Part shown: piece by piece, positions 25,802 to 33,551 of the stretch
How the letters are laid out: every line of letters starts with the position of its first letter
Numbering within the stretch: position 1 is the stretch's first letter
Position numbers and translations under genes: made by a program
Assembly: GCA_015075545.1 (NCBI GenBank)
Contig: JABTUC010000002.1
Span: 1-64,000, forward strand
Origin: Ideonella sp.
Lineage (GTDB): Bacteria > Pseudomonadota > Gammaproteobacteria > Burkholderiales > Burkholderiaceae_C
Reading direction: 5' to 3'
Length of the DNA stretch: 64,000 bases
Notes under the pieces: model-generated
What the model was told of the DNA's origin: nothing
The model's input: only the letters and a program-made list of their open reading frames with translations
The model's database searches: none

Positions 25802-26968
25802 ATGCACCGACCCTCGCCCGGCCGCTACGTCACGGTCACAACGGCCGCCGAGCCGTTCCTGGCCTTCGTGCCGGCACCGCTGCCGCCGGACCCGCCGGTC
25901 GTATGGTCGCCGACCCTGCGGCGGCGCTTCGACGCGGCGCTGGTCGCACTCGGGCGCCTGGACGCGGTCACCGCGCTGCTGCCCAACGCGGCGCTGCTGC
26001 TCTACAGCTTCGTGCGCAAGGAGGCGGTGCTGTCCTCGCAGATCGAGGGCACCCAGTCCTCGCTGGCGGACCTGCTGCTGTACGAGATCGACGAGCAGCC
26101 GGGCGTGCCGGTGGACGATGCGCGCGAGGTCAGCCGCTGCGTGGCAGCGCTCGAACGCGGGCTGAAGAAGTTGCGGGGCGGACTGCCACTGTGCACGCGC
26201 CTGCTCTGCGAGATGCACAAGGTGCTGATGAGCCATCCCGGCGGCCGCGGCAAGACACCCGGTGAAGTGCGCCGCACGCAGGTCTGGATCGGCGGCACTC
26301 GGCCCGGCAACGCGGCTTTCGTCCCGCCGCCGGCCGATGCGGTGCCGGAGTGCCTGGCATCGCTCGAGCGCTTCCTCAACGACGAGCCTGAGCCCGTGCC
26401 GCCGCTCATCAAGGCGGCGCTCGCCCACGTGCAGTTCGAGACCATCCACCCGTTTCTCGACGGCAACGGGCGCCTCGGGCGTCTGCTGATCGTGCTGCAA
26501 CTGGTAGCCGACGGCGTGCTGCGCGAGCCGATGCTCTACCCGAGCCTGTTCTTCAAGACCCATCGGGCGCTGTACTACGAGCTCCTGAACGAAGTGCGCC
26601 TGCGCGGGGACTGGGAACGCTGGCTCGACTTCTTTGCCGAAGGCATCGAGGCGAGCGCGACGCAGGCCGTGGCGACGGCAAATGCATTGCTCGCGATGGT
26701 CAATGCGGATCGCGACCGCATTGCCGGGCTGGGGCGCGCGGCGGCCTCCGCGCTCGAAGTGCACCAGGCGCTGCAGCGCCAGCCGATCGCCACATCGGCC
26801 GCGCTGGTCAAGGCCACGCGGCTCACGCCGGCCACGGTCAACAAGTCGCTGGCGCATCTGGAGCGCATCGGCGTCGTGGCCGAACTGACGAACCGGCAGC
26901 GTGGCCGCGTGTTCAGCTATCGCAAGTACGTCGAGGAACTGGCGGCCGAGCTGGAGACGAGCGGATGA
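25802..26968 (+). CDS. Fic family protein with C-terminal HTH
   Basis: A 388-residue protein with an N-terminal Fic-N region carrying the inhibitory motif SSQIEG (S78, E82). The Fic core holds the catalytic signature HPFLDGNGRLGR (residues 216-227, intact His, Asp, Asn and both Arg). A C-terminal winged-helix/HTH (about 310-380; ATSAALVKATRLTPATVNK) follows. Fic enzymes AMPylate target proteins; the N-terminal glutamate blocks ATP in the resting state (class II). The HTH and upstream palindrome suggest autoregulation. Such proteins occur in toxin-antitoxin and stress-response contexts. The target is unknown. Confidence 0.92.
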   Translation: MHRPSPGRYVTVTTAAEPFLAFVPAPLPPDPPVVWSPTLRRRFDAALVALGRLDAVTALLPNAALLLYSFVRKEAVLSSQIEGTQSSLADLLLYEIDEQPGVPVDDAREVSRCVAALERGLKKLRGGLPLCTRLLCEMHKVLMSHPGGRGKTPGEVRRTQVWIGGTRPGNAAFVPPPADAVPECLASLERFLNDEPEPVPPLIKAALAHVQFETIHPFLDGNGRLGRLLIVLQLVADGVLREPMLYPSLFFKTHRALYYELLNEVRLRGDWERWLDFFAEGIEASATQAVATANALLAMVNADRDRIAGLGRAAASALEVHQALQRQPIATSAALVKATRLTPATVNKSLAHLERIGVVAELTNRQRGRVFSYRKYVEELAAELETSG

Positions 26969-27024
26969 ATCCGCCGACGGTGGCGACCCGAAAGCGATTC
27001 AGGGTTTGCCAATCCGTGCCGTGA

Positions 27025-28257
27025 ATGAATATCATCCATGGCGTGGAGACCCTGCCCCGCCTCGTCGATGACGCACTCGCCGCACGCCTGCGCGTGATGC
27101 CGGCCGTGGTGCTCACCGGCGCGCGGCAGACCGGCAAGAGCACCTTGGTCGAGAAGCTGGTGCCGGGCGAACGGCGCTACCGCGCGCTCGACGACTTCGA
27201 CGTGCGCGACGCGGCGCGACGCGACCCCGAGGCCCTGCTGGGCGGCGGCGATCCGCTCACGCTCGACGAGATCCAGCGCGAACCAGGCCTGCTGCCTGCG
27301 GTCAAGCGGGCCATCGACCGCGACCGCCGGCCCGGGCGCTTCCTGCTCACCGGCTCGGCAAACCTGCTGCTGATGCGACAGGTGTCGGAGTCGCTGGCGG
27401 GCCGCGCGAGCTACCTCACGCTGTGGCCCATGACCCGCCGCGAGCAGCTCGGACTCGGCCGCGCCGGGCGCTGGGACGAGCTGCTTGCCACGCCCGAGGC
27501 AAAGTGGCGCGACCTCTTGGCAGCCGGGGATGACGCTGAGGGAGACTGGCAGGCACTCGCGCTGCGCGGCGGCTTTCCCACGCCGGCGCTGGAACTCAAG
27601 GCGCCGGCCGACCGCGCCATCTGGTTCGACGGCTACGTGCGCACCTACCTCGAACGCGACCTGCAGGACCTCGCCTCGATCAGCGCGCTGCCCGACTTCC
27701 GCCGCCTGATGCAGGCTGCGTGCCTGCGCGTGGGACAGATCCTCAACCAGACCGAGCTCGGCCGCGACGTCGGCCTGCCGCAGCCGACGGTGCACCGCTG
27801 GCTCAACCTGCTGGAGACCTCCCTATCTGCTCGTGCGCCTGCCGGCCTACGCCGTGAACCGCACCAAGCGCCTCGTCAAATCGCCCAGGGTTTTCTGGGG
27901 CGATACCGGCGTCGCGCTGCACCTCGGCGCCGCAGCACCCTCAGCGCACACCTCGAGAATCTGGTGCTGCACGACCTGATCGCCTGGCGCGATGCGCGGG
28001 TGGACCGCGTGGAACTCGCCTACTGGCGCACCACGATCGGCGAGGAAGTGGACTTCGTCATCGAGACCGGCGGCAGGCTGCTGCCCATCGAAGTGAAGGC
28101 CACCTCAAAGCCGCGCCTCGCCGACTACGCGCACCTGCGCACCTTCCGGCAGGAGTACGGGCGCAAGGCGCGCGCCGGGCTGCTGCTGCACACCGGACGC
28201 GCGGTCGAGTGGCTCACCCCAGACGTGCTGGCGGTGCCGTGGTGGAGGGTGCTGTGA
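27025..28257 (+). pseudogene. AAA ATPase with DUF4143 domain, carrying two compensating frameshifts
   Basis: The 410-codon frame starts 56 bp after fic. It has an AAA domain with Walker A GARQTGKST (residues 32-40), Walker B LTLDEIQ and the SGFPTP-like segment GGFPTPALE. A DUF4143 region ends in a nuclease-like DFVIE...IEVKAT motif. Between about 27822 and 27945 the conserved residues (PYLLVRLPAYAVNRTKRLVK, then VFWGDTGVALHLG) appear only in another frame. One extra base and one lost base thus scramble about 40 residues. Either two real mutations leave an altered protein, or the sequence has two errors. DUF4143 ATPases are common accessory and defence-island genes of unknown role. Confidence 0.75.
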
Positions 28258-28308
28258 GGCGTCGATTCTTGGAAGGCGCGCGACTGGGCCGGCTAGCGGC
28301 GATCCTAG

Positions 28309-28401
28309 GGGCATCTGGACGATCCGCTTCGCCTGCGCTGGCTGGCGCCGGAGCATTTGCCGTCCCTGCAGTGGCACCGAGAACACGTCTTTCGGGGATG
28401 A
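28309..28401 (+). other. Short coding-like remnant in the 28258-28577 gap
   Basis: Between the ATPase and the AlpA remnant there is no intact gene. One short frame after a stop at 28306 has strong genome-like codon use (DDPLRLRWLAPEHL and onward to a stop at 28399-28401). It may be the tail of a deleted gene. The family is not recognised. Confidence 0.3.
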
Positions 28402-28577
28402 GGTTTCACGCGGCACATGCACGGCGCGCTGACCACACCGCGAGGGGCGACGCGCGAGCACGATCGCGCCCCTGCCTGGACCGGGTTGCTGATGGGATGA
28501 CGGGAGCAGTAGTTCGTCGGTCCTCTCCGTTCGTTTGATCTGCAGGTCGTTGCCGTGTTGCCGTCGTCGTTCGGTGC

Positions 28578-28753
28578 ATGGCCGCCGGCTGCCTGTCGCG
28601 CAGCACCCTCTACCAGTACATCAAGGACGGCGATTCCCCGAGGCCCGTGCGGCTTGGCCTGCGTGCGTCGGCTGGCTCGAATCGGACATCAGCGATTGGA
28701 TCACCGCGCTGGTGAAGGGCGCGCGCCAGGACAGTGCGCCGGCCGCGCAGTAA
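28578..28753 (+). pseudogene. AlpA-family excisionase/regulator remnant, frameshifted
   Basis: The first part reads CLSRSTLYQYIKDGD and RPVRLGLR, the typical AlpA helix-turn-helix. The second part, VGWLESDISDWITALVKGAR, is in the next frame, so one base is missing near 28662-28668. An upstream start with the missing first residues is not seen. AlpA-type proteins act as directionality factors or regulators for integrases. A broken copy next to the attachment repeat fits an island that can no longer excise by itself. Confidence 0.75.
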
Positions 28754-28838
28754 CCGTGCGGCATGAGCATCCACCGATTCGCGCTGGCACCTCCGGCGGG
28801 AGTAACGACGATTCCGGCGTCCGAAGTTCTGGCCCGGT

Positions 28839-28871
28839 TCGGCAGCGCGATCACTTGCCGATGCAGAAGCG
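28839..28871. repeat. Island attachment-site copy within the mnmE 3' end
   Basis: Identical 33-base partner of 22748-22780. It contains the last six codons and stop of mnmE (RFCIGK-stop) plus 12 downstream bases, so integration here kept the mnmE protein intact. Confidence 0.85.
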
Positions 28872-30248
28872 GCCGAAGATCTCGCCCAGCAGGTCGTCGG
28901 GGGTGAACGCGCCGGTGATCTCGCCGAGGCTCTGGTGCGCCAGCCGCAACTCCTCGGCGAGCAGCTCGAGCGCGGCGTCGCCGGCGCGGGCGTGTGCCCG
29001 CGCCTGCGTCAGATGCTCCGCGGCCCGGCGCAGCGCATGCACATGCCGCGTGCGTGCGATGAAGCCGCCCTCGATGGTCGCCTGCCAGCCGGCCAGCTCC
29101 AGCAACGCAGAGCGCAGCGCGTCGAGGCCCTCGCCGGTGAGCGCCGACAGCACGATGGCGTCTTTGTTCGGCGCCGGCGGCGGCGCGAGATCGCACTTGT
29201 TCAGCACCTGCAGCCGCGGCACCTGGGTCAGCGACTGCAGCCGGGCCTCGATCGCCGCTTGCGCGCGCTGGTACTCCGGCGCCGCCAGCCGCGTCAGGTC
29301 GTGCAGCACCAGCACCACATCGGCGCGGCCGATCTCGGCCCAGCTGCGTTCGATGCCGATGCGCTCGACCTCGTCGAGCGCATCGTCGGGCGAACGCAGC
29401 CCGGCAGTGTCGGCCACGTGCACCGGCACACCGTGGATCTGGATCGTCTGCGCAACCTTGTCGCGCGTGGTGCCCGGAATCGGCGTGACGATCGCCAGCT
29501 CGGCGCCGGCCAGTGCATTCAACAGCGAGCTCTTGCCGACGTTGGGCTGACCCGCCAGCACGACGTGGATGCCCTCGCGCAGCAGCGCGCCGCGCCGCGC
29601 CGCGGCGAGCACCGACTGCAGCCGCTCGTCGATGCGCGCCAGGCGGCCCAGCGCGTCGGCGCGCTGCAGGAAGTCGATCTCCTCGTCGGGAAAGTCGAGC
29701 GTCGCTTCGACCAGCGCGCGCAACTCGACCAGCGCATCGGCCAGCGCCTGAACCTCGCGCGAGAACTCGCCGGCGAGCGACCGCGCGGCCCACCGCGCGG
29801 CCGCCTCCGTGCCGGCGTCGATCAGATCTGCCACCGCCTCGGCCTGGGCGAGGTCGAGCTTGCCGTTGAGGAAGGCGCGCGTCGTGAACTCGCCAGGCGC
29901 GGCCGGCCGCAGCGCGCGCAGTTGCCCGGCCGCGGCGGCAGCCACCTCGAGGCAGCGGGCGACCAGCAGCTGCAGCACCACCGCGCCACCGTGCGCGTGC
30001 AGCTCCAGCACGTCCTCGCCGGTGTACGAATGCGGCGCCGGGAAGTACAGCGCGAGGCCCTGGTCGATCGGCTGTCCGTGCGCGTCGAGAAACGGCAGCA
30101 GCGTCGCATGGCGCGGCTCGAGGCTGCGCCCGCACAAGGCGCGGACCAGCGAACCCAGATCGCGGCCCGATACGCGCACGATGCCGACCGCACCGCGGCC
30201 GGGCGCGGTGGCAACGGCGACGATCGGATCAACCAGGTGCGACAGCAT
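28851..30248 (-). CDS. mnmE: tRNA uridine-5-carboxymethylaminomethyl(34) synthesis GTPase MnmE
   Basis: A 465-residue enzyme that works with MnmG to modify the wobble uridine of several tRNAs. It has the N-terminal tetrahydrofolate-binding domain ([10 protein letters not shown]), the helical domain and an inserted G domain with [12 protein letters not shown], a G3 box DTAGLR and NKCD. It ends in the conserved FCIGK, whose cysteine is catalytically important. The gene is complete despite the island inserted at its 3' end. It starts with ATG at 30248, after the yidC terminator hairpin. Confidence 0.97.
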   Translation of the reverse strand: MLSHLVDPIVAVATAPGRGAVGIVRVSGRDLGSLVRALCGRSLEPRHATLLPFLDAHGQPIDQGLALYFPAPHSYTGEDVLELHAHGGAVVLQLLVARCLEVAAAAAGQLRALRPAAPGEFTTRAFLNGKLDLAQAEAVADLIDAGTEAAARWAARSLAGEFSREVQALADALVELRALVEATLDFPDEEIDFLQRADALGRLARIDERLQSVLAAARRGALLREGIHVVLAGQPNVGKSSLLNALAGAELAIVTPIPGTTRDKVAQTIQIHGVPVHVADTAGLRSPDDALDEVERIGIERSWAEIGRADVVLVLHDLTRLAAPEYQRAQAAIEARLQSLTQVPRLQVLNKCDLAPPPAPNKDAIVLSALTGEGLDALRSALLELAGWQATIEGGFIARTRHVHALRRAAEHLTQARAHARAGDAALELLAEELRLAHQSLGEITGAFTPDDLLGEIFGRFCIGK

Positions 30249-30291
30249 CGCGCCGATTGTGGCGCGACGCCTGCGAGGTGCCGCCCAAAGA

Positions 30292-30321
30292 AGACGCGCC
30301 CGTCATTCGACGGGCGCGTCT
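30292..30321 (-). terminator. Terminator downstream of yidC
   Basis: A perfect 13-bp stem (AGACGCGCCCGTC and its complement) with a four-base loop is followed on the minus strand by TTCTTT. It would end the rpmH-rnpA-yidD-yidC transcript just before mnmE. The 252 bp between it and yidC hold only a doubtful 78-codon frame. Confidence 0.7.
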
Positions 30322-30573
30322 CGCGTTGGCGCGGGGGGAGCGTCGAGCGCTTCGCCTGAAACGATCGAGGCGCGCTCCAGAGCCGGGTTCGCCGGGTCGG
30401 CCCCGCATGGACCGGTGCTGAAGATGCTGTCCGATCGACTGCGTCGAAATCGGACTGGCGCAATGATGAACCGCACGCGCAAGCCGTCAAACCCCGCGAA
30501 TGGGGCATCGGCCTGCGGTCGTGCAAGCGTCACGGGCATCGGCCACGGCGCGGGCCGGGCCGTATCGGCGGCG

Positions 30574-32295
30574 CTACTTCTTGCGCTTGAAGCGCGTCGG
30601 TGCCACGCCGAGCTGCCTGTTGATGACCCACTGCTGCGCGATCGACAGCAGGTTGTTGGTCAGCCAGTACAGCACCAGCCCGGCGGGGAAGACGAAGAAC
30701 ATCACCGAGAACACCAGCGGCATGATCCACATCATCTTGGCCTGCACCGGGTCGGGCGGCGTCGGATTGAGCCAGGTCTGGAACAGCGTCGAGCCGGTCA
30801 TCAGCAGCGGCAGGATGTAATAGGGGTCCTTGGTCGACAGGTCGTGGATCCAGCCGATCCAAGGCGCATTGCGCATCTCGACGCTCGACAGCAGCACCCA
30901 GTACAGCGCGATGAAGAACGGGATCTGCACCACGATCGGCAGGCAGCCGCCGAGCGGATTGACCTTCTCCTCGCGGTAGATGCGCATCATCTCCTGCTGC
31001 ATCTGCTGCGGCTTGTCCTTCAGCCGCTCGCGCATCTCCATCACCTTGGGGTTGATGGCCTTCATCTTGGCCATCGAGCGGTAGGCGCTGGCGTTGAGCC
31101 AGTAGAACGCGATCTTCAGCAGCACCACCAGCGCGACGATCGACCAGCCCCAGTTGCCGAGCACGCGGTGCAGCTGGTCGAGCAGCCAGTACAGCGGCTT
31201 GGCGAGGATCGCGAAGTAGCCGTAGTCTTTGACCAGTTCGAGCCCGGGCGCCATCGCCTCGAGCTTCTTCTCCTCCTGCGGGCCGGCGAACAGCTTGGCG
31301 TCGTAGGTCAGCGTGGCATCGGGCGCGAGGCCGCCGAGCTTGACGATCATCGCGATCGCGTACAGGTTGTCGCCGAGCTTGCTGGTCACGAACTCGCGCG
31401 GGCCGGGCCCGATCAGCCAGGCCGACGCGAAGTAGTGCTGCACCATCGCGATCCAGCCGTCGTTGGCGCTGCGATCGTGACTGGTCTTGCCCTTCTCGAT
31501 GTCCTTGAAGTCGATCTTCTGGAACTTCGTGGCGTCGGTGTACATCGCCGGGCCGGTGAAGGTGAAGTAGAAGCTCGACTCGCCCGGCGGCGGATTGCCG
31601 TCGCGCACCAACTGCAGGTACAGCTGTGGCGACAGCGTCTTGCCGCTGCTGTTGACCAGCACGAACTTGACGTCGATCTCGTAGTCGCCGCGCTTGAACG
31701 TGTAGATCTTGCGCAGTTGCACGCCCGAGACCACCGGTGATTCGAGCGTCAGTTCGACCGCGTCGCTGCCCGCGGCGAGCGTGCGCGCACCCGGCAGCGC
31801 GTGGAACATCGTCTCGTGGTTCGGGTACGAGACGCCGTCGACGGTGGCCAGGCCGCTGCGGGCCAGGTAGATGCGATCGCGGCTGCGATCGAACAGCACC
31901 ACGTTGCGGCTGCGGTCGAACTGGTCGTGTTGCTTCAGCAACTCCAGATGCACCAGCTCGCCGCCGCGGGTGTCGATCGTGGCCTTGACGACATCGGTGG
32001 CCAGTGTGATCAGCTCGCCGCCGGGCGACGTCGCTGCCGCCGCTGCGACCGCGCCGGCGGCCGGCTGTGCCGCCACCGGTGCCGCTGGCGCGGCCGCGCT
32101 GCTCGCCGATGGCACCGTGCCGAGCGCTGCGCTGCTGCCCGCGGGCGCCTGCGGCGGGGCCGATGCCGCAACGTGCGGCCGCGCGACGCCGCCGAACAGC
32201 GACGGCGCGCCGGTGTGCTTGTTCCACGCGTCCCACAACAGGACGAGCGACATCACGAAGACCACCCACAGCAGGGTGCGGCGCATATCGGTCAT
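30574..32295 (-). CDS. yidC: Membrane protein insertase YidC
   Basis: A 573-residue inner-membrane insertase. The N-terminal signal-anchor (RRTLLWVVFVMSLVLLWDAW) is followed by a low-complexity Ala/Pro linker and the large periplasmic beta-sandwich (residues about 90-340). The conserved five-helix insertase core comes next (GWSIVALVVLLKIAFYWLN, then NPLGGCLPIVVQIPFFIALY) and a basic tail RFKRKK. It inserts and folds membrane proteins with or without SecYEG. The ATG at 32295 overlaps the yidD stop (ATGA). A longer upstream frame was rejected because it runs through yidD. Confidence 0.97.
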   Translation of the reverse strand: MTDMRRTLLWVVFVMSLVLLWDAWNKHTGAPSLFGGVARPHVAASAPPQAPAGSSAALGTVPSASSAAAPAAPVAAQPAAGAVAAAAATSPGGELITLATDVVKATIDTRGGELVHLELLKQHDQFDRSRNVVLFDRSRDRIYLARSGLATVDGVSYPNHETMFHALPGARTLAAGSDAVELTLESPVVSGVQLRKIYTFKRGDYEIDVKFVLVNSSGKTLSPQLYLQLVRDGNPPPGESSFYFTFTGPAMYTDATKFQKIDFKDIEKGKTSHDRSANDGWIAMVQHYFASAWLIGPGPREFVTSKLGDNLYAIAMIVKLGGLAPDATLTYDAKLFAGPQEEKKLEAMAPGLELVKDYGYFAILAKPLYWLLDQLHRVLGNWGWSIVALVVLLKIAFYWLNASAYRSMAKMKAINPKVMEMRERLKDKPQQMQQEMMRIYREEKVNPLGGCLPIVVQIPFFIALYWVLLSSVEMRNAPWIGWIHDLSTKDPYYILPLLMTGSTLFQTWLNPTPPDPVQAKMMWIMPLVFSVMFFVFPAGLVLYWLTNNLLSIAQQWVINRQLGVAPTRFKRKK

Positions 32296-32615
32296 TGGCG
32301 TGTCTTGGCCAGCAGTCGGGTGAACAGCGCGGGCGGCTGCTGCGGTACCGGGTCGTGCCCGCCCTGGCACCACGGGTGGCAGCGCAGCAAACGGGCGCCG
32401 GCAAGCGCGCTGCCGGCGAGCGCCCCGTGGCGGCGCAGCGCCTGCAGTGCGTACTCCGAACAAGTGGGCTCGAACCGGCAGGCATTGCCCAGCCACGGCC
32501 GCAACGCAAAGCGGTATGCGAGCACCACGGCGATCAGTGCGCGACGCGGCAGGTCTCGCAGCGCCGCAAGTGCGCGCACCGAATGGCTGCCTTGCCCGAG
32601 GTGGCGCTCGCTCAC
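32292..32615 (-). CDS. yidD: Membrane protein insertion efficiency factor YidD
   Basis: A 107-residue protein with the diagnostic core RFALRPWLGNACRFEPTCSEYA and the CHPWCQGGHDPVP motif (paired cysteines). An N-terminal amphipathic helix binds the inner membrane near YidC. The GTG start at 32615 overlaps the rnpA stop as GTGA, and its own stop overlaps yidC. The position in rpmH-rnpA-yidD-yidC is the usual one. Confidence 0.94.
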   Translation of the reverse strand: MSERHLGQGSHSVRALAALRDLPRRALIAVVLAYRFALRPWLGNACRFEPTCSEYALQALRRHGALAGSALAGARLLRCHPWCQGGHDPVPQQPPALFTRLLAKTRQ

Positions 32616-33064
32616 GCGGCGGCCCGCCTCAGCAGACCGTCGAGTTCGACGCGTGCCGCCTCGCGCAGCAGCGCGGGCGCTGCCGAGCGGAAGCGCTTCG
32701 AGTCGAACGGCCGGGATAGTCGCAGCAGCCACATGCCGCACGCCAGCCTCGCGTGGTGCCGCTGCATCGCGCCACGCATCTGCCTGCGCAGCAGGTTGCG
32801 AGTGGTCGCTTTGCGCGCGTGCCGCTTCGACACGACGACGCCGAACCACCACCGGCCCGAGGCCGACAAACGAGAGTCGTCCACAGCCTGTGGGCAAACA
32901 TCTGCGTCGCCTGTGGACAACTCGCTGGCGCGAGGCTTCGACACGGCACCTGCTACCCCTGGTCGATGCGGCAGGTGGTGGGCCGCGAAGTGAGCACTTC
33001 GCGCCTTCGCTGGAGTCGCAAGCACGGCTTCGAATTCGGCCGGTCGCCGGAGGCGGCCGAGCAT
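32612..33064 (-). CDS. rnpA: Ribonuclease P protein component
   Basis: A 150-residue basic protein that assists the RNase P RNA in tRNA 5' maturation. The N-terminal LRRPAEFEAVL and the central RNR-type motif (KRHARKATTRNLLRRQMRG) identify it. It is longer than the usual 115-125 residues because of an insertion of about 30 residues between the first strand and RWWFGVVVSKR. That insertion is encoded by the DNA holding a cluster of DnaA-box-like sites. It starts 20 bp after the rpmH stop. Confidence 0.93.
   Translation of the reverse strand: MLGRLRRPAEFEAVLATPAKARSAHFAAHHLPHRPGVAGAVSKPRASELSTGDADVCPQAVDDSRLSASGRWWFGVVVSKRHARKATTRNLLRRQMRGAMQRHHARLACGMWLLRLSRPFDSKRFRSAAPALLREAARVELDGLLRRAAA
32877..32920. 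promoter_or_regulatory. DnaA-box-like cluster inside rnpA
   Basis: Three near-consensus 9-mers lie within 44 bp: TCGTCCACA (32877-32885), TGTGGGCAA (32889-32897) and TGTGGACAA (32912-32920). They sit about 650 bp from dnaA, in the portion of rnpA that encodes the non-conserved insertion. Confidence 0.45.
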
Positions 33065-33084
33065 GGGTGGCAGCGAGGCGCGAC

Positions 33085-33219
33085 TCAGACCGACAGGCGC
33101 TTGCGCCCTTTGGCCCGGCGCGCATTGATCACCGCGCGTCCGCCGCGAGTCTTCATGCGAACGAGGAATCCGTGCGTGCGTGCGCGGCGAACCTTGGATG
33201 GCTGGTAGGTGCGTTTCAT
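33085..33219 (-). CDS. rpmH: 50S ribosomal protein L34
   Basis: A 44-residue protein, [18 protein letters not shown] onward, ending [11 protein letters not shown]. This is the complete and typical L34 sequence. It is the first gene of the minus-strand rpmH-rnpA-yidD-yidC unit and marks the left edge of the predicted origin. Confidence 0.98.
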   Translation of the reverse strand: MKRTYQPSKVRRARTHGFLVRMKTRGGRAVINARRAKGRKRLSV

Positions 33220-33302
33220 CTGGATGCGTCGTCAGTCGCGAGCAACACCGCGCGCACGATCGCGACGAGAAAAAGTGACCAATTGTGCGCCCAGAGCGGA
33301 CA

Positions 33303-33335
33303 CTGAGTCAGGGCGAGAACCGCGCCCTGACTCAG
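33303..33335. repeat. 13-bp perfect inverted repeat near rpmH
   Basis: CTGAGTCAGGGCG (33303-33315) and its exact complement (33323-33335) form a strong stem with a seven-base loop. It lies 84 bp upstream of rpmH and about 215 bp upstream of dnaA, with no T-run. It could be an origin structural element, a protein site or a hairpin insulating the two divergent units. Confidence 0.55.
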
Positions 33336-33462
33336 GCACCGCATGCGCAAAGCCGCGCCGCAGCGCCAACCGCGCAAGGGCTTTTCGGGAAACCGCGAAT
33401 TAAAGCAAAAAGGCCCTTTTCGGTCAAACACTTGCACGGCGGACTGCGCCTTTGGCCCACCA

Positions 33463-33491
33463 TTGACGCGGGCGCCCGAACTGTGGATAAC
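33463..33491 (+). promoter_or_regulatory. dnaA promoter overlapped by a DnaA box
   Basis: TTGACG (33463-33468) and GATAAC (33486-33491) are 17 bases apart. The perfect DnaA box at 33482-33490 covers most of the -10 element, so bound DnaA would block its own promoter. Expected start near 33498, leader about 54 bases. Confidence 0.6.
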
Positions 33492-33551
33492 CGCGCCTGG
33501 CGCAGTCGGCGAGGGCCGACGAACGTGCCGCTCGAAAACAACTTGTCCACA

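Larger units (their letters stand above)
22748..28871. mobile_element. Genomic island of 6.1 kb integrated at the 3' end of mnmE
   Basis: Perfect 33-bp direct repeats bound a segment containing accessory genes: a YgjP remnant, the dCTP-deaminase operon, Fic-HTH, a DUF4143 ATPase and an AlpA remnant. Part of it (about 23.0-25.8 kb) is visibly less GC-rich than the chromosome around it. The mnmE 3' end is a known integration hot spot, as for Salmonella genomic island 1. No integrase gene is present and the AlpA-like gene is broken, so the element is probably immobile now or depends on a helper. Confidence 0.82.
33220..33551. other. Predicted chromosomal origin oriC / dnaA upstream region
   Basis: The 332-bp rpmH-dnaA gap contains an AT-rich stretch (33381-33430, a candidate unwinding element). 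It also has a perfect DnaA box TGTGGATAA (33482-33490) and TTGTCCACA (33543-33551) directly before the dnaA start codon. With flanking genes rpmH and dnaA this is the classical position of oriC. The number of strong boxes here is small; the clusters in rnpA and after dnaA may contribute. Confidence 0.7.

Noticed and set aside
30303-30539. 78-codon minus-strand frame between yidC and mnmE
   Set aside because: No ribosome-binding site, no recognisable motif, and its stop lies in the loop of the yidC terminator hairpin.
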